Numbered from the stretch's first letter, positions 1-9,250 are shown. The stretch is 64,000 nucleotides of DNA from an uncultured Bacteroidia bacterium (GCA_902785755.1 CACZZO010000006.1:1-64000), one strand, 5' to 3'. Notes: generated from the sequence alone by a model not told the origin. Numbers and translations are program-made.

Positions 1-87
1 CCCGCCGCCCCGTTGGGCAGCGGCATAGCCGTGTTGCTCGGCCTTGGCGCAGCCTACATGGTAGGCAAGAAGCGCAGAGAGGAATAA
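1..87 (+). CDS. C-terminus of a small membrane-anchored exported protein (partial)
   Basis: The first 87 bases read in frame 1 to a TAA stop. They encode a tail beginning PAAPLGSGIAVLLGLGAAY and ending GKKRREE. The N-terminus lies outside the window. The tail has the plan PLGSG, then about 14 hydrophobic residues, then a basic end, and closely matches the end of the small protein at 19566-19826 (PLGSGIAVLIGFGAAY, GKKRKE). It is therefore probably the last transmembrane anchor of a paralogue of that protein. Function is unknown. A strong terminator follows 23 bp after the stop. Confidence 0.7.
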   Translation, partial: PAAPLGSGIAVLLGLGAAYMVGKKRREE

Positions 88-109
88 TCTTCCCCCTGCC
101 GACAAAAGA

Positions 110-145
110 AACGGTGCCGAAAATTTCGGCACCGTTCTTTTTTTG
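110..145. terminator. Rho-independent terminator
   Basis: A near-perfect palindrome with arms AACGGTGCCGAAA and TTTCGGCACCGTT is followed by a T-run. It closes the partial gene at 1-87. It also lies just beyond the 3' end of clpX on the other strand, so it may work in both directions. Confidence 0.85.
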
Positions 146-177
146 TCTTTTGTCGGAAAATGATAGGAAGGAAAGGG

Positions 178-1407
178 TCAATCCCCCACATGCAGTTTCT
201 GCATCCCCGATTTTTCTAATTTGGCCTCGGCGTATGCGCGATCGACGACCAATTCCTTGACATTGATGTCGGAGGGCATCTCAAACATGGCATCGTTTAG
301 GATGGCTTCCATGATGGAACGCAGTCCGCGTGCGCCCACCTTGAACTCAATGGCTTTCTCTATCACGAAATCAAGCACTTCATCTTTGATGATCAAGTCG
401 ATGTGATCCATGGCAAACAATTTCGTGAATTGTTTCACCAAAGCGTTCTTCGGCTCGGTGAGGATGCGCTTCAGCGCGGCCTCGTCCAAAGGATTGAGGT
501 GGGTGATGATGGGCAAACGACCAACGATTTCAGGAATCAAACCGAACTTTTTCAGGTCGGCAGGGGAGAGGTACTGGAGCATGTTGTTCTTGTCCAAAAC
601 CTCATTGCCGCCTGCGCCGTAGCCGATAACATTGGTGCGCTTGCGGGCGGCTATCAGTCGCTCTATGCCGTCGAAGGCACCGCCGGCGATGAAGAGGATG
701 TCTTTCGTGTTGATGGCCACCATGGGCTGCTCGGGGTGCTTGCGCCCACCTTTAGGCGGCACATTCACCACGGAACCTTCCAAGAGTTTCAGCATGGCCT
801 GTTGCACGCCCTCGCCGCTCACGTCGCGGGTGATGCTGGGGTTGTCGCTCTTGCGGGCAATCTTGTCGATTTCGTCGATGAAGACAATGCCACGCTCAGC
901 GGCCTGCACATCATAGTCGGCGGCTTGCAAAAGCCTGACGAGGATGTTCTCCACGTCCTCACCCACATAGCCTGCCTCGGTCAACACCGTGGCATCGGCG
1001 ATGGCGAAAGGCACATTGAGCATCTTGGCGATGGTGCGGGCCAAAAGGGTTTTGCCTGTACCAGTTTCGCCCACAAGAATGATGTTCGACTTTTCGATTT
1101 CCACCTCATCAGCATTCACTTTTTGGCTGATGCGCTTGTAATGGTTGTAGACGGCCACGGCCAATGTGCGCTTGGCTTCGTCTTGACCGATGACATATTG
1201 GTCGAGAAAAGCCTTGATTTCAGCGGGCTTTTTCAGTGAATAGCCCTTGGAATCAAACTTTTGCCCGCTGCCAAACTGTTCCTTGACGATGGTATGAGCC
1301 TGCTCGGCGCAACTGTCGCAGATTTGGGCATCGATGCCTTGTATCATCAGCCGAACCTCGTTGGCCTTTCTTCCGCAAAAGGCGCAAACGTCTGATTTCT
1401 TGGCCAT
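178..1407 (-). CDS. clpX: ATP-dependent Clp protease ATP-binding subunit ClpX
   Basis: AAA+ unfoldase that recognises tagged proteins and feeds them into ClpP in the cytoplasm. The 409-residue length is normal for the family. A C4 zinc-binding domain is visible at Cys8, Cys11, Cys30 and Cys33. Walker A is GETGTGKT at 113-120. The Walker B motif ([10 protein letters not shown]), the GYVG pore loop and the sensor-2 segment [11 protein letters not shown] follow in order. It is the last gene of the tig-clpP-clpX operon, starting 3 bp after clpP ends, so unfoldase and protease are made together. Confidence 0.98.
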   Translation of the reverse strand: MAKKSDVCAFCGRKANEVRLMIQGIDAQICDSCAEQAHTIVKEQFGSGQKFDSKGYSLKKPAEIKAFLDQYVIGQDEAKRTLAVAVYNHYKRISQKVNADEVEIEKSNIILVGETGTGKTLLARTIAKMLNVPFAIADATVLTEAGYVGEDVENILVRLLQAADYDVQAAERGIVFIDEIDKIARKSDNPSITRDVSGEGVQQAMLKLLEGSVVNVPPKGGRKHPEQPMVAINTKDILFIAGGAFDGIERLIAARKRTNVIGYGAGGNEVLDKNNMLQYLSPADLKKFGLIPEIVGRLPIITHLNPLDEAALKRILTEPKNALVKQFTKLFAMDHIDLIIKDEVLDFVIEKAIEFKVGARGLRSIMEAILNDAMFEMPSDINVKELVVDRAYAEAKLEKSGMQKLHVGD

Positions 1408-1410
1408 TGC

Positions 1411-2091
1411 TTAAGCCTTTTTGTTCTTGATGAGCACCTCGTCAATCATGCCGTAGGCCTTGGCTTCCTCAGCGGTCATCCAATAGTCGCGGTCGCTGTC
1501 GGCCCAGACTTTGTCGTAGGTTTGGCCTGAGTGCTTAGCGATGATTTCGTAGAGTTCTTTCTTCAGTTTCTGGATTTCGCGTGCCGTGATTTCAATCTCC
1601 GTGGCCTGACCTTCCACGCCGCCCATAGGCTGGTGGATCATGATGCGGGCATGGGGCAGGGCGGAACGTTTTCCGGATGCGCCAGCACACATCAGCACTG
1701 CGGCCATCGAAGCGGCCATGCCAGTGCAAATGGTGGCCACATCGGGGTTGATGAACTGCATGGTGTCGTAGATACCCAAACCGGCGTAGACGCTGCCGCC
1801 AGGCGAATTGAGGTAGAGATTGATGTCGCGCTTGGCATCGGTCGATTCAAGGAAAAGCAACTGGGCTTGTATGACGTTGGCCACATAGTCGTCGATGGCG
1901 GTGCCGAGGAAGATGATGCGGTCCATCATCAGGCGGCTGAACACGTCCATCTGGGCCACATTGAGTTGGCGCTCCTCGATGACGGTCGGCGAAATGTAGC
2001 CCTGACTGCGCACTTTCGACATGTATTGCTCAAGGCTCAGGGTGTTCATTCCCAAGTGCTTGGTGGCGTATTTTTGGAATTCGGTGATCAT
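1411..2091 (-). CDS. clpP: ATP-dependent Clp protease proteolytic subunit ClpP
   Basis: Serine protease subunit that forms the double-ring chamber closed by ClpX. The triad is visible as Ser128 in GMAASM, His153 in MIHQP and probably Asp202 in SDRDYW. The N-terminal part is about 25 residues longer than the E. coli protein; the start is fixed by the ATGA overlap with tig, which implies translational coupling. It lies between tig and clpX, the usual chaperone-protease arrangement. Confidence 0.97.
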   Translation of the reverse strand: MITEFQKYATKHLGMNTLSLEQYMSKVRSQGYISPTVIEERQLNVAQMDVFSRLMMDRIIFLGTAIDDYVANVIQAQLLFLESTDAKRDINLYLNSPGGSVYAGLGIYDTMQFINPDVATICTGMAASMAAVLMCAGASGKRSALPHARIMIHQPMGGVEGQATEIEITAREIQKLKKELYEIIAKHSGQTYDKVWADSDRDYWMTAEEAKAYGMIDEVLIKNKKA

Positions 2092-3440
2092 TTGCGTTCC
2101 TCCTCAAGTTTCTTCATAAAATCGGCGGAGGTGGTTTCGGCAAAATTGATGTTCATCTTGCCCTTCAGGAACTGCGTCATCTTCACGTCGGCCAATTGGT
2201 TCTTCAGTTGGTTCACTTGCTGTTCGTTCTTGAGGTAGTTGGCAGCAATCTTGTCCAAGTTGGCTTTCATGTCGTCTTCCAAAGTGGCATAGTCGATGCC
2301 GGGGAAGATTTGCTTTAGCACAAACTGCTTCAGTTCCTCGTCGGTGATGATGAGTTCGGGGTTGGCCTTCACGATGGCGTCTTCGATGAGTTGCCAACGC
2401 AGACCTTTGGCATAGTCTTTTTCGTAGTTCTTTTCCACGTCCTCAGCCTTCACTTCGCCACGGCTGTTTTCCACAATCCAGCGTTTCATGAAAGCGTCGG
2501 GCAGGTCGAAATGCACGGCGGCCACCAATTCGTCAATCATTTTGTTGAAGAGAATGGGGTCGGTTTCGGCCTCGTGCTGCTTCTCCATTTCGGCTTTGAC
2601 GGCCTTCTTGAAAGCATCGAGGTCCTTGATTTCCTCCTTGGGGAAAATCTTCTTGAAGAAGTCCTCGTTCAGTTCGGGCTTTTCGTTATGGAGCGAGTCG
2701 TCGATGATGATGTTGAAGTCGGAAGCGGCGGGTGCGCCTTCACCCAACACCTTGGCGGCGGCCTCTTCAGAGCCGAGAGCTTTGGCGAAATTGAAGATAA
2801 ATTCTGAACCTACTTCCTTGCCAATCAATTGCTTGCGGCTTTCTTCGTCCTTGATTTGGTCCATGTGGACATAAAGTCCGTCCTTTTGGAAACCGCCTTC
2901 CACTTCCTTGCCGTCCTTGGCTTCGCGCACCTTCATTTCGAGGCGGTCGTTCTCACCAACGTTGTCAGGATGCGAGGTGTCGGGGTTGCGTTCCACGAGG
3001 TCATCAATCACCTTGTCAACTTCCTCGTCGGTGGGGATGATATGGTAGAAGTCGACCATTGTGTTCGTGTAGTCGATGTTGATTTCGGGACGGATGGCGG
3101 CCTCAAAGTAGAAGTCGATGTCGTCTTGGTTTTCGAGGTCGGCGGGCTGTTGCTGTTCGGTGTCGCTGAGCGGATAGCCGAGCAGGTCGAGTTTGTTGTC
3201 GGCGATATGCTTGTTGAGGCTGTCGGAAACAACCGTGTTCAGGGCTTCCATTTTCGCGCTGGCGCCATACATCTTCTTGATCATGCCCATCGGCACCATG
3301 CCGGGACGGAAACCAGGCACGTTGGCACGCTGTTTCATTTGTTTCAAGGTCTTTTCGACGGTCTCTTGATAGTCTGCTTTTTCTACGCTGATTTTGATGG
3401 AGATGAGGTTTTCTCCTTTTGTACTTTGTGTGATATTCAT
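2088..3440 (-). CDS. tig: Trigger factor
   Basis: Ribosome-associated folding chaperone, 450 residues, full length for the family. The ribosome-docking signature appears as GFRPGMVP at residues 43-50 (GFRKGKVP in E. coli). A central FKBP-like domain and a long helical C-terminal cradle follow. The FKBP region is divergent, as is common in Bacteroidota. It is the first protein gene of the operon and starts 29 bp downstream of tRNA-Leu, with no separate -7 box visible in that gap, so the tRNA and the operon probably share a transcript. Confidence 0.95.
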   Translation of the reverse strand: MNITQSTKGENLISIKISVEKADYQETVEKTLKQMKQRANVPGFRPGMVPMGMIKKMYGASAKMEALNTVVSDSLNKHIADNKLDLLGYPLSDTEQQQPADLENQDDIDFYFEAAIRPEINIDYTNTMVDFYHIIPTDEEVDKVIDDLVERNPDTSHPDNVGENDRLEMKVREAKDGKEVEGGFQKDGLYVHMDQIKDEESRKQLIGKEVGSEFIFNFAKALGSEEAAAKVLGEGAPAASDFNIIIDDSLHNEKPELNEDFFKKIFPKEEIKDLDAFKKAVKAEMEKQHEAETDPILFNKMIDELVAAVHFDLPDAFMKRWIVENSRGEVKAEDVEKNYEKDYAKGLRWQLIEDAIVKANPELIITDEELKQFVLKQIFPGIDYATLEDDMKANLDKIAANYLKNEQQVNQLKNQLADVKMTQFLKGKMNINFAETTSADFMKKLEEERK

Positions 3441-3469
3441 TTCTAACTTGTTGATTATATATACTTTGT

Positions 3470-3550
3470 GCGGATGAAGGGACTCGAACCCTTACTTCTC
3501 TCGAAACCAGATCCTAAGTCTGGCGCGTCTACCAATTCCGCCACACCCGC
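3470..3550 (-). tRNA. tRNA-Leu (anticodon TAG)
   Basis: The reverse strand folds as a class II tRNA with a long variable arm. The acceptor arms are GCGGGTG and CATCCGC with one G-U pair. The anticodon stem CCAGA/TCTGG encloses the loop CTTAGGA, giving anticodon TAG. The T arm contains GGTTCGAGTCC. CCA is not encoded. The gene sits directly upstream of tig. Confidence 0.95.
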
Positions 3551-3563
3551 GATTTTGAGGGCG

Positions 3564-3571
3564 CAAAGATA
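3564..3571 (-). promoter_or_regulatory. Bacteroidota -7 box for tRNA-Leu/tig-clpPX
   Basis: The reverse strand reads TATCTTTG 13 bp before the tRNA 5' end, matching the primary sigma factor -7 consensus TAnnTTTG. It is the only good promoter upstream of the tRNA and tig operon. Confidence 0.75.
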
Positions 3572-3734
3572 CAACTTTTTTGGGAAATGGGAAACACCTT
3601 AAAATTAATATGGTATACACTGCGTGTAGAAATCTTTGAAAATATATTGAAAATCAGAGAAAATCATTTCTGATGGATTTTGACATGATTTTCTAAGATT
3701 TCTGGCGAAGCCATTCCCAAACATAAAGGGTGCA

Positions 3735-4904
3735 TCAGTTTTTCACGTCTAAAGCCTCGCGAAGTGCATTTCCAATCAGCATGAAAGCCAGCACGAGGAG
3801 CATGATGGCGATGCCCGGCAAGATGGCCAAATAAGCCGCGTCGAGGATGATGAAGGCATAGTTTTCCTTGATCATGCTGCCCCATGAAGGCATGGGCGGC
3901 TGCACCCCGATACCGAGGAAACTCAAACCCGCTTCGAGCAAAATGGCCGAGGCGAAATTGGCCGCCGAAACCACGATGATGGGGTTGAGGATGTTGGGCA
4001 AAATATGCTTGAAAATAATGCGCAAATCCCTGAAACCTAACGCCCTGCCCGCCTCAACAAAGGTTGTTTCGCGAATGGAGAGGATTTGTCCGCGCACGAT
4101 ACGCGCCACCTCCACCCACATCGTCAAACCGACCGCGATAAACACTTGCGCGATGCCCTTGCCCAAGGCGAAAGTGATGGCGATGACCAACAATAGGGTA
4201 GGGATGGACCAAACCACATTGATGAACCAAACGACGGCATCATCGACTTTGCCACGGAAAAAACCGCCCAAACTTCCCACCAAAATGCCAATCATCAGAC
4301 TGAGCAGCACGGCGATGAAGCCCACCGTCAGGCTGATGCGGCTGCCCAACACCAAACGACTGAGGAAATCGCGCCCGAACTGGTCGGTGCCGAGGAGGAA
4401 TTTGCGGTGCTTCACGCAATGCGTTCTTATATAGGTGTCGGCTTCCTCCGCAGAAGTAAAAACCAAGACCCCTGAGCCTGTCGAAGCGCCGAACCCAACA
4501 AGTTCCTTGTTATCAATGATTTCCGTTCTAACATTCAGGCTTGCTTCCGATTGATAGAGATAAACCGTGGTTTGGCTTGCATCTACGCGGATGCTGTCGA
4601 AAGGCAAATAAATGCAGTCGTCGGGTCGACCATTGAAGAGAAACTGGAAAAAAGGTGTTTTTGCGGGCGGTGTTTCCTTCGGAATCATCAGCATATCCAC
4701 CTCGAAGCCCGGTTTTTTTGTGCTGATTTCAAGAATTTGCCGGTTGGCGTTGGGCGTCTTGTCGGGGATGATGGTGTAGGCGAACAAGGCCAAAATCGCC
4801 CAAATGAGCACGAAGCCGCACGAAACCATTCCGAGCCGATTGCTTCGGAAACGCTTCCAAGCCAACGCTTTAGGTGATTGGTTCTGTTTCGTCTTTTCGT
4901 CCAT
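3735..4904 (-). CDS. ABC transporter permease, OppC/DppC family, with large periplasmic insertion
   Basis: Inner-membrane permease of the peptide/nickel ABC importer class. It has an N-terminal OppC_N-type segment with the first helix near residues 27-46. An unusually long extracytoplasmic stretch follows (about 47-175), before the conserved LLGTDQFGRDFLSRLVLGSR. Five further hydrophobic segments come next, with the EAA loop EAGRALGFRDLRIIFKHILPN that contacts the ATPase. No OppB, OppD/F or binding protein is adjacent, so partners must be elsewhere; Bacteroidota often scatter these genes. A 16-bp interspersed repeat (4471-4486) lies inside the insertion and is translated. Substrate cannot be told. 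Confidence 0.88.
   Translation of the reverse strand: MDEKTKQNQSPKALAWKRFRSNRLGMVSCGFVLIWAILALFAYTIIPDKTPNANRQILEISTKKPGFEVDMLMIPKETPPAKTPFFQFLFNGRPDDCIYLPFDSIRVDASQTTVYLYQSEASLNVRTEIIDNKELVGFGASTGSGVLVFTSAEEADTYIRTHCVKHRKFLLGTDQFGRDFLSRLVLGSRISLTVGFIAVLLSLMIGILVGSLGGFFRGKVDDAVVWFINVVWSIPTLLLVIAITFALGKGIAQVFIAVGLTMWVEVARIVRGQILSIRETTFVEAGRALGFRDLRIIFKHILPNILNPIIVVSAANFASAILLEAGLSFLGIGVQPPMPSWGSMIKENYAFIILDAAYLAILPGIAIMLLVLAFMLIGNALREALDVKN
4471..4486. repeat. Interspersed 16-mer CCTGAGCCTGTCGAAG, copy 1
   Basis: This sequence recurs in variants at 9158-9173 (inverted), 12279-12294 and 58046-58060 (inverted). Here it lies in the coding sequence of the permease's extracytoplasmic insertion. 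Confidence 0.7.
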
Positions 4905-4927
4905 CTTCTACCTGCTGTTTGCGCCGT

Positions 4928-4935
4928 CAAAAATA
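4928..4935 (-). promoter_or_regulatory. -7 box for the OppC-type permease
   Basis: Reverse strand TATTTTTG, 24 bp before the permease start; fits TAnnTTTG. Confidence 0.6.
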
Positions 4936-5018
4936 CGGATTTCGTCCCTGATATGGAGCCGAAAAAGAAAAAATTGAAATTTTTGCCGAAAAAGCATGGC
5001 TGTTTCAGAAAAAAGTCC

Positions 5019-5026
5019 TATTTTTG
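5019..5026 (+). promoter_or_regulatory. -7 box for tRNA-His
   Basis: TATTTTTG followed by GC, 28 bp before the tRNA; fits the Bacteroidota -7 consensus. Confidence 0.6.
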
Positions 5027-5054
5027 CAGCCGATTTCCGAGAAACGGAACAGAT

Positions 5055-5129
5055 GGTGGGTGTAGCTCAGCTGGTTAGAGTACCGGATTGTGGTTCCGAG
5101 GGTCGTGGGTTCGAATCCCATCTCCCACC
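5055..5129 (+). tRNA. tRNA-His (anticodon GTG)
   Basis: A cloverleaf is visible, with D arm GCTCAGCTGGTTAGAGT, anticodon loop TTGTGGT (anticodon GTG) and T arm GTGGGTTCGAATCCCAT. An extra 5' G (5055) lies opposite the discriminator C, the tRNA-His identity element. The acceptor stem appears to have one T-T mismatch. CCA is not encoded. Confidence 0.93.
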
Positions 5130-5136
5130 CAAAGCG

Positions 5137-5164
5137 AAAGAGGTTCATTGAGCCTCTTTTTTTG
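5137..5164 (+). terminator. Rho-independent terminator after tRNA-His
   Basis: The arms AAAGAGGTTC and GAGCCTCTTT pair with one G-U and a 3-base loop, and a T-run follows. Confidence 0.8.
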
Positions 5165-5195
5165 TTGGATTTTTGATTGGTTTCGGGAAAATATG

Positions 5196-5203
5196 TAGTT
5201 TTG
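5196..5203 (+). promoter_or_regulatory. -7 box for the Rpn-like gene
   Basis: TAGTTTTG, 21 bp before the ATG at 5225. It shows that the ATG at 5225 is the start, not earlier in-frame codons. Confidence 0.65.
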
Positions 5204-5224
5204 CAGGGTAAAAAACATCAAACC

Positions 5225-6076
5225 ATGACTGGACAGCGATACATCAGCCCATATACCGACTTCGGTTTCAAGTACATCTTCGGCAGCGAACTGAACAAGG
5301 AATACTTGATTTCGTTCCTGAACGCCCTTTTCGAAGGCAGGCACAACATTGCGGACATCACTTATCAAAATTCAGAACATCTTGACGAGGTAGTGTATTC
5401 GCGCCGTGCCATTTTCGATGTGTATTGCACCACTGATAAGGGCGACCATATCATTGTGGAGATGCAGAACGTAGATCAGGATTATTTTGCTGACCGAATG
5501 GTATATTACTCCACATTCCCCATCCGTGAGCAGGCCAAGCGTGGCGATTGGGACTACAAGTTGAATCCCGTCTACACGATAGGCATCCTGAACTTCATCT
5601 TCGACAAGAGCAGCGAGGATGTCCATCATGAAGCCAAACTGATGAACGTGGCGACCAAGGAAGTGTTTTACGACAAGTTGTCTTTCATCACGATTGAGTT
5701 GCCTAAGTTCAATAAGAAAGAAGACGAGTTGGTGACGCTTTACGACAAGTGGTTGTTTGTGTTGCGCAACCTTTCGAGGCTGATGGAACGCCCAGCCGCT
5801 TTGCAGGAAAGGGTGTTTGCCTCGCTTTTCCGTCATGCAGAGATAGACAAGATGCAACCCAATGAGCGCAGGCAGTACGAAAAATCCTTGTTTGACTACA
5901 ACGACATTAATAATAGTAATGTGAAACATTTCCGTGAGGGCAAAGAAGAAGGCTTGAAGGAAGGCGAAAGAAAAAAATCTTTGGAAATTGCCATCAAGTT
6001 GAAGGCTGCTGGTGTGGATGAAGCCGTAATTGTTGCCACTACTGGGCTGACGAAGGAAGAAATAAGCCGTCTTTAG
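5225..6076 (+). CDS. Rpn/PD-(D/E)XK nuclease-family putative transposase protein
   Basis: About 283 residues of the PD-(D/E)XK nuclease transposase family (PF12784-like), very common in gut Bacteroidota. The N-terminus MTGQRYISPYTDFGFKYIFG is the family hallmark. The nuclease core is visible as AIFDVYCTTDKGDHIIVEMQ, giving the D...ExQ active-site arrangement. The C-terminus has a lysine/glutamate-rich helix and an ending (TGLTKEEISRL) typical of Rpn proteins. Related Rpn proteins promote RecA-independent recombination in E. coli; no terminal inverted repeats flank this gene. It has its own promoter and stands alone between tRNA-His and ruvX. Confidence 0.88.
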   Translation: MTGQRYISPYTDFGFKYIFGSELNKEYLISFLNALFEGRHNIADITYQNSEHLDEVVYSRRAIFDVYCTTDKGDHIIVEMQNVDQDYFADRMVYYSTFPIREQAKRGDWDYKLNPVYTIGILNFIFDKSSEDVHHEAKLMNVATKEVFYDKLSFITIELPKFNKKEDELVTLYDKWLFVLRNLSRLMERPAALQERVFASLFRHAEIDKMQPNERRQYEKSLFDYNDINNSNVKHFREGKEEGLKEGERKKSLEIAIKLKAAGVDEAVIVATTGLTKEEISRL

Positions 6077-6170
6077 AAAGACCTGTTTCACCTGATTGGA
6101 ATATGTGTGACTTTTGATTCAAAGCAAGAGTTTTTTGTTTTTCACATGCTGCCGATGCCTAAAAATTGTG

Positions 6171-6178
6171 TACTTTTG
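6171..6178 (+). promoter_or_regulatory. -7 box for ruvX-def
   Basis: TACTTTTG followed by CGG, 20 bp before the ruvX start. Confidence 0.7.
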
Positions 6179-6198
6179 CGGCTCAATTCTAAAGGATA

Positions 6199-6642
6199 AT
6201 GGCAAGGATAATGGCTATCGACTTGGGCAGAAAACGCAGCGGCATCGCCGTTACAGACCCGTTGCAGATTATTGCGAATGGGCTGACCACGGTGGAATCG
6301 CACAAACTCGTCGATTTCGTGATGGATTATGTAAAGAAAGAAGATGTCGAGCAAATCGTCATCGGCGAGCCGAAGGACATGAAAAACAACCCTTCCGACT
6401 GCTCGAAATACATCGAGCCTATCGTCAACCGGCTGAAAAAACTGCTGCCCGACATGAAAATCGTGCGTTACGACGAGCGTTTTACCTCCGTGATGGCACA
6501 CCAAACCATGATTGACGCAGGTTTGAGCAAGTCGCGCCGCCAAGACAAGGAACTCGTCGACACCATCGCCGCCACCATCATCCTGCAATCGTATATGGAG
6601 TCCCTCAACTCTAAACTCTCAACTTTAAACCCTAAACTATGA
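6199..6642 (+). CDS. ruvX: Holliday junction resolvase-like / pre-16S rRNA nuclease RuvX (YqgF)
   Basis: RNase H-fold protein, 147 residues, processing the 16S rRNA 5' end. Family motifs are MAIDLGRKRSGIAVTD (first catalytic Asp), IVIGEP, RYDERFTS and the final KELVDTIAATIILQSYM with its Asp. The last 13 residues (SLNSKLSTLNPKL) are not family sequence. They are translated from a TCAACTC/TAAACTC micro-repeat at 6604-6640. The stop overlaps the def start as ATGA, so the two are translationally coupled. Confidence 0.95.
   Translation: MARIMAIDLGRKRSGIAVTDPLQIIANGLTTVESHKLVDFVMDYVKKEDVEQIVIGEPKDMKNNPSDCSKYIEPIVNRLKKLLPDMKIVRYDERFTSVMAHQTMIDAGLSKSRRQDKELVDTIAATIILQSYMESLNSKLSTLNPKL
6604..6640. 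repeat. TCAACTC/TAAACTC heptamer micro-repeat at the ruvX 3' end
   Basis: Five degenerate units of roughly 7 bp run to the ruvX stop and the def start. A close relative is inside the GH20 gene at 21593-21630, where it gives the similar peptide NSQLSTLNSQL. Confidence 0.7.
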
Positions 6643-7208
6643 TATTACCAATAGTAGCATACGGCCACCCCACACTGAAAGCCATCGCCCAGCCCATCAC
6701 TCCCGATTATCCCGAGTTGGACAAACTGCTGGCCGACATGTGGGAGACCTTGGCCCATTCCGAAGGCGTCGGCCTTGCCGCGCCACAAGTCAACAAGTCA
6801 ATCCGACTGTTCATCGTCGACGGCAACCCGTTCTATCCCGATTATCCAGCCGCCAAAGACTTCAAACAGGCTTTCATCAACGCCGAACTCCTTGAGACTT
6901 TCGGCGACGAGGTGCCTTTCAGGGAAGGCTGCCTCAGCCTGCCTAACATTTATGAAGAGGTGATGCGTCCCGACAAAATCCGCATCAAATACTTTGACGA
7001 GAACTTCCAAGAGCACGAGGAAGTTTTTGAAGGCATCCGCGCCCGCATCATCCAGCACGAGTATGAACATTTGCAGGGCCATGTCTATGTGGATCGCATC
7101 GCGCCGCTACGCAAAACCCTGTTGCAAGGCAAGTTGAAGGCCATCATGGACGGTCGTTGTGACGTGGATTACCGCATGATTTTCCCGCACAAAAAGAAAC
7201 ACAGATAA
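6639..7208 (+). CDS. def: Peptide deformylase
   Basis: Metalloenzyme that removes the formyl group from the N-terminal methionine of new proteins. All three family motifs are present: GVGLAAPQ near residue 43, EGCLSLP with metal-ligand Cys98, and HEYEH at 140-144 supplying two His ligands and the catalytic Glu. Length (189) is normal. It overlaps ruvX by four bases, and a lipoprotein gene follows 11 bp downstream, so the three probably form one transcript. Confidence 0.97.
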   Translation: MILPIVAYGHPTLKAIAQPITPDYPELDKLLADMWETLAHSEGVGLAAPQVNKSIRLFIVDGNPFYPDYPAAKDFKQAFINAELLETFGDEVPFREGCLSLPNIYEEVMRPDKIRIKYFDENFQEHEEVFEGIRARIIQHEYEHLQGHVYVDRIAPLRKTLLQGKLKAIMDGRCDVDYRMIFPHKKKHR

Positions 7209-7219
7209 ATTTTGAAATT

Positions 7220-7756
7220 ATGAAAAACACACTGAAAATGATGATGTTCGCCCTGTTGGCTTTCGGCATGATGGCCTGCGGCGAGAAGAAACTGACCCAA
7301 GAAGACCTGAAAAAAGCTGAAGCTACTTTGTTCAACCAAGACCAATCGATAAACGAGGCCGAGGCTCCCAAAGTGGCGGAGAAATACTGCAAATTTGTGG
7401 AGCAAAACCCTGACGATGCCACTGCCGACAAATGGCTCTATCATGCGTTGGAAATCAACATTTTGCTGAAGGATTCCGACAAGAGCATTGCACTTTGCGA
7501 CCAGTTGGTGCGCCAATATCCCCAATCGAAATGGGCACCGACGGGATTGTTCCTGTTGGGTTCATACGTGTATAACGATCAACTCAATGACACGGCTCGC
7601 GCTCACGAGACTTTCCAAAAGGTCATCGACAACTATCCTGAAAGTGAATTGGCTGATGATGCCAAGAAATCCATTGAATATTTGGGCCTGACACCAGAGG
7701 AAATCATGACCTTGATTGTGATGTCGCAAATGGAAGAGGAGGAGGTCGAATTGTAA
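7220..7756 (+). CDS. TPR-type lipoprotein (BamD/YfiO-like outline)
   Basis: 178 residues. It starts with a lipoprotein signal peptide (hydrophobic run, then FGMMACG with the lipidation Cys near residue 20). Helical repeat sequence follows, with a clear TPR unit around LFLLGSYVYNDQLNDTARAH and FQKVIDNYPESELADDAKKS. It is much shorter than BamD (about 245), so a peripheral scaffold role in the envelope is more likely than BamD itself. Third gene of the ruvX-def unit. Confidence 0.8.
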   Translation: MKNTLKMMMFALLAFGMMACGEKKLTQEDLKKAEATLFNQDQSINEAEAPKVAEKYCKFVEQNPDDATADKWLYHALEINILLKDSDKSIALCDQLVRQYPQSKWAPTGLFLLGSYVYNDQLNDTARAHETFQKVIDNYPESELADDAKKSIEYLGLTPEEIMTLIVMSQMEEEEVEL

Positions 7757-7775
7757 TCTGCCTCTATGAAAGCAA

Positions 7776-7812
7776 GAAGCCTGCGAGTCGTTTCCCGCAG
7801 GCTTCTTTTTTT
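7776..7812. terminator. Rho-independent terminator between convergent genes
   Basis: Perfect 10-bp arms GAAGCCTGCG and CGCAGGCTTC around a 10-base loop, followed by seven Ts. It sits between the converging lipoprotein gene and metK. Confidence 0.88.
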
Positions 7813-7822
7813 GTCCAGAACC

Positions 7823-9094
7823 TTAAACGCGAAAAGCCGCTTTCAGTTCGTCAACCAAATCGAGTTTTTCCCAAGCAAAGAACTCCACATTCTTGAAGAT
7901 GTGTTCGCCTTCGCGGAAGGTGTCGCCGTCTTCGTAATAGACCTCCACCTTGCGGGTTTCGGCCTTGCGACCGAAATGCCCGTAAGAGGCGGTTTCCTCG
8001 AAAATCGGGTTGGTGAGGCCGAAACGCTTCACGATAAAGTAGGGTCGTAAATCGACTAATTCCTTGACTTTCATGGCGATTTCGGTGTCATTCATCTTGA
8101 CATGGGAGGTGCCGTCAGTGTTCACATAGAAGCCCACAGGCTCTGCCTTGCCGATGGCGTAGGCAATTTGCACCAAGGCTTGGTCGCAAATGCCTGCGGC
8201 CACAAGGTTCTTGGCGATGTGGCGCGCGGCGTAAGCAGCCGAGCGATCCACCTTCGAGCTGTCCTTGCCCGAGAAGGCACCGCCGCCGTGGGCACCGCGA
8301 CCGCCGTAGGTGTCGACAATGATTTTGCGGCCAGTCAAACCTGTGTCGCCGTGAGGACCGCCGATGACGAACTTCCCCGTCGGGTTCACATAGAGTTTCA
8401 TGTCGTCGCCGAAGAGTTTCCTCAGATGGGCGGGAAGCTGCTTCTTCACGCGAGGAATGAGGATGTTGCGCACATCGTCTTCGATTTTCTTCTGCATGGT
8501 TTCATCGTCAGCAAACTCATCGTGCTGTGTGCTGATGACGATGGTGTCGACGCGAAGCGGTTTCCAGCCTTCGCCGTATTCCACCGTCACCTGCGACTTG
8601 GCATCAGGGCGGAGGTATCTCATCTGCCGACCTTGGCGGCGGATGGCGGCCAATTCTTTCAGCAGCAGATGCGAGAGGTCGATGGTCAAAGGCATGTAGT
8701 TCTCGGTTTCTTTGCAGGCGAAGCCGAACATCATGCCTTGGTCGCCAGCACCTTGGTTTTCAGGGTTTTCGCGACCTACGCCTTGGAAAATGTCGTTAGA
8801 TTGACCATGAAGAGCCGACAAAACACCACATGACTGCGCGTCGAACTGGTACTCCGACTTGTTGTAGCCGATGCGATCGATGACGCGCCGCGCAATGTCC
8901 TGAATCTCAACGTATGCGTTGGTGCGGATTTCGCCCGCCACCACGACGAGGCCGGTGGTAACCAAGGTTTCGCAAGCCACCTTCGAGGTGGGGTCGTAAC
9001 GAAGAATCTCGTCCAAAACGGCATCCGAAATCTGGTCGCATACCTTGTCGGGATGACCTTCGGAAACGGATTCTGAAGTGAAATAATAACCCAT
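7823..9094 (-). CDS. metK: S-adenosylmethionine synthetase
   Basis: Makes SAM from methionine and ATP. Motifs seen are [16 protein letters not shown] at the N-terminus, the flexible-loop/ATP segment [10 protein letters not shown], and [20 protein letters not shown] in the C-terminal half. At 423 residues it is longer than the E. coli enzyme (384), as is usual for the Bacteroidota form. It is monocistronic, with a leader of about 150 nt carrying a candidate SAM-II aptamer. Confidence 0.97.
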   Translation of the reverse strand: MGYYFTSESVSEGHPDKVCDQISDAVLDEILRYDPTSKVACETLVTTGLVVVAGEIRTNAYVEIQDIARRVIDRIGYNKSEYQFDAQSCGVLSALHGQSNDIFQGVGRENPENQGAGDQGMMFGFACKETENYMPLTIDLSHLLLKELAAIRRQGRQMRYLRPDAKSQVTVEYGEGWKPLRVDTIVISTQHDEFADDETMQKKIEDDVRNILIPRVKKQLPAHLRKLFGDDMKLYVNPTGKFVIGGPHGDTGLTGRKIIVDTYGGRGAHGGGAFSGKDSSKVDRSAAYAARHIAKNLVAAGICDQALVQIAYAIGKAEPVGFYVNTDGTSHVKMNDTEIAMKVKELVDLRPYFIVKRFGLTNPIFEETASYGHFGRKAETRKVEVYYEDGDTFREGEHIFKNVEFFAWEKLDLVDELKAAFRV

Positions 9095-9157
9095 AACAAA
9101 TTGTTTATTAGTTAGTTAATAATAAATTTGTGTGGGAAGTCTGAAGTTGAAAGGGTC

Positions 9158-9173
9158 CTTCGACAGGCTCAGG
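9158..9173. repeat. Interspersed 16-mer, copy 2 (inverted)
   Basis: CTTCGACAGGCTCAGG, the reverse complement of the copy at 4471. It lies in the metK leader between the aptamer and the start codon. Confidence 0.7.
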
Positions 9174-9180
9174 AACCCAA

Positions 9181-9243
9181 GGAAAAAGCATTGTTTTAGC
9201 ATTTTTTCTTGTGGTTGCAATCAAATCAAATCTTTCCACGATT
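9181..9243 (-). ncRNA. Candidate SAM-II riboswitch in the metK leader
   Basis: The leader begins almost at once with a sequence like the SAM-II (metA-motif) aptamer. A short P1 (GTGG/CCAC) encloses GATTTGATTTGATTGCAA and is followed by AATGCTAAAACAATGC. The family's conserved blocks are GAUUU, AUUGCAA before the 3' P1 strand, and GCUAAA downstream. All three occur in order with compatible spacing. The small size, position at the 5' end of the transcript and SAM-synthase target fit SAM-II, known from alphaproteobacteria and Bacteroidota. The pseudoknot pairing (possibly UUG with CAA) is less clear by eye. Confidence 0.6.
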
Positions 9244-9250
9244 GAGGCTG

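Noticed and set aside
403..1239. 278-codon open frame antisense to clpX
   Set aside because: Same reason: it mirrors clpX codons and has no independent support.
5225..6076. Complete insertion sequence around the Rpn-like gene
   Set aside because: No terminal inverted repeats or target duplications were seen. The gene has an ordinary promoter and its neighbours are intact.
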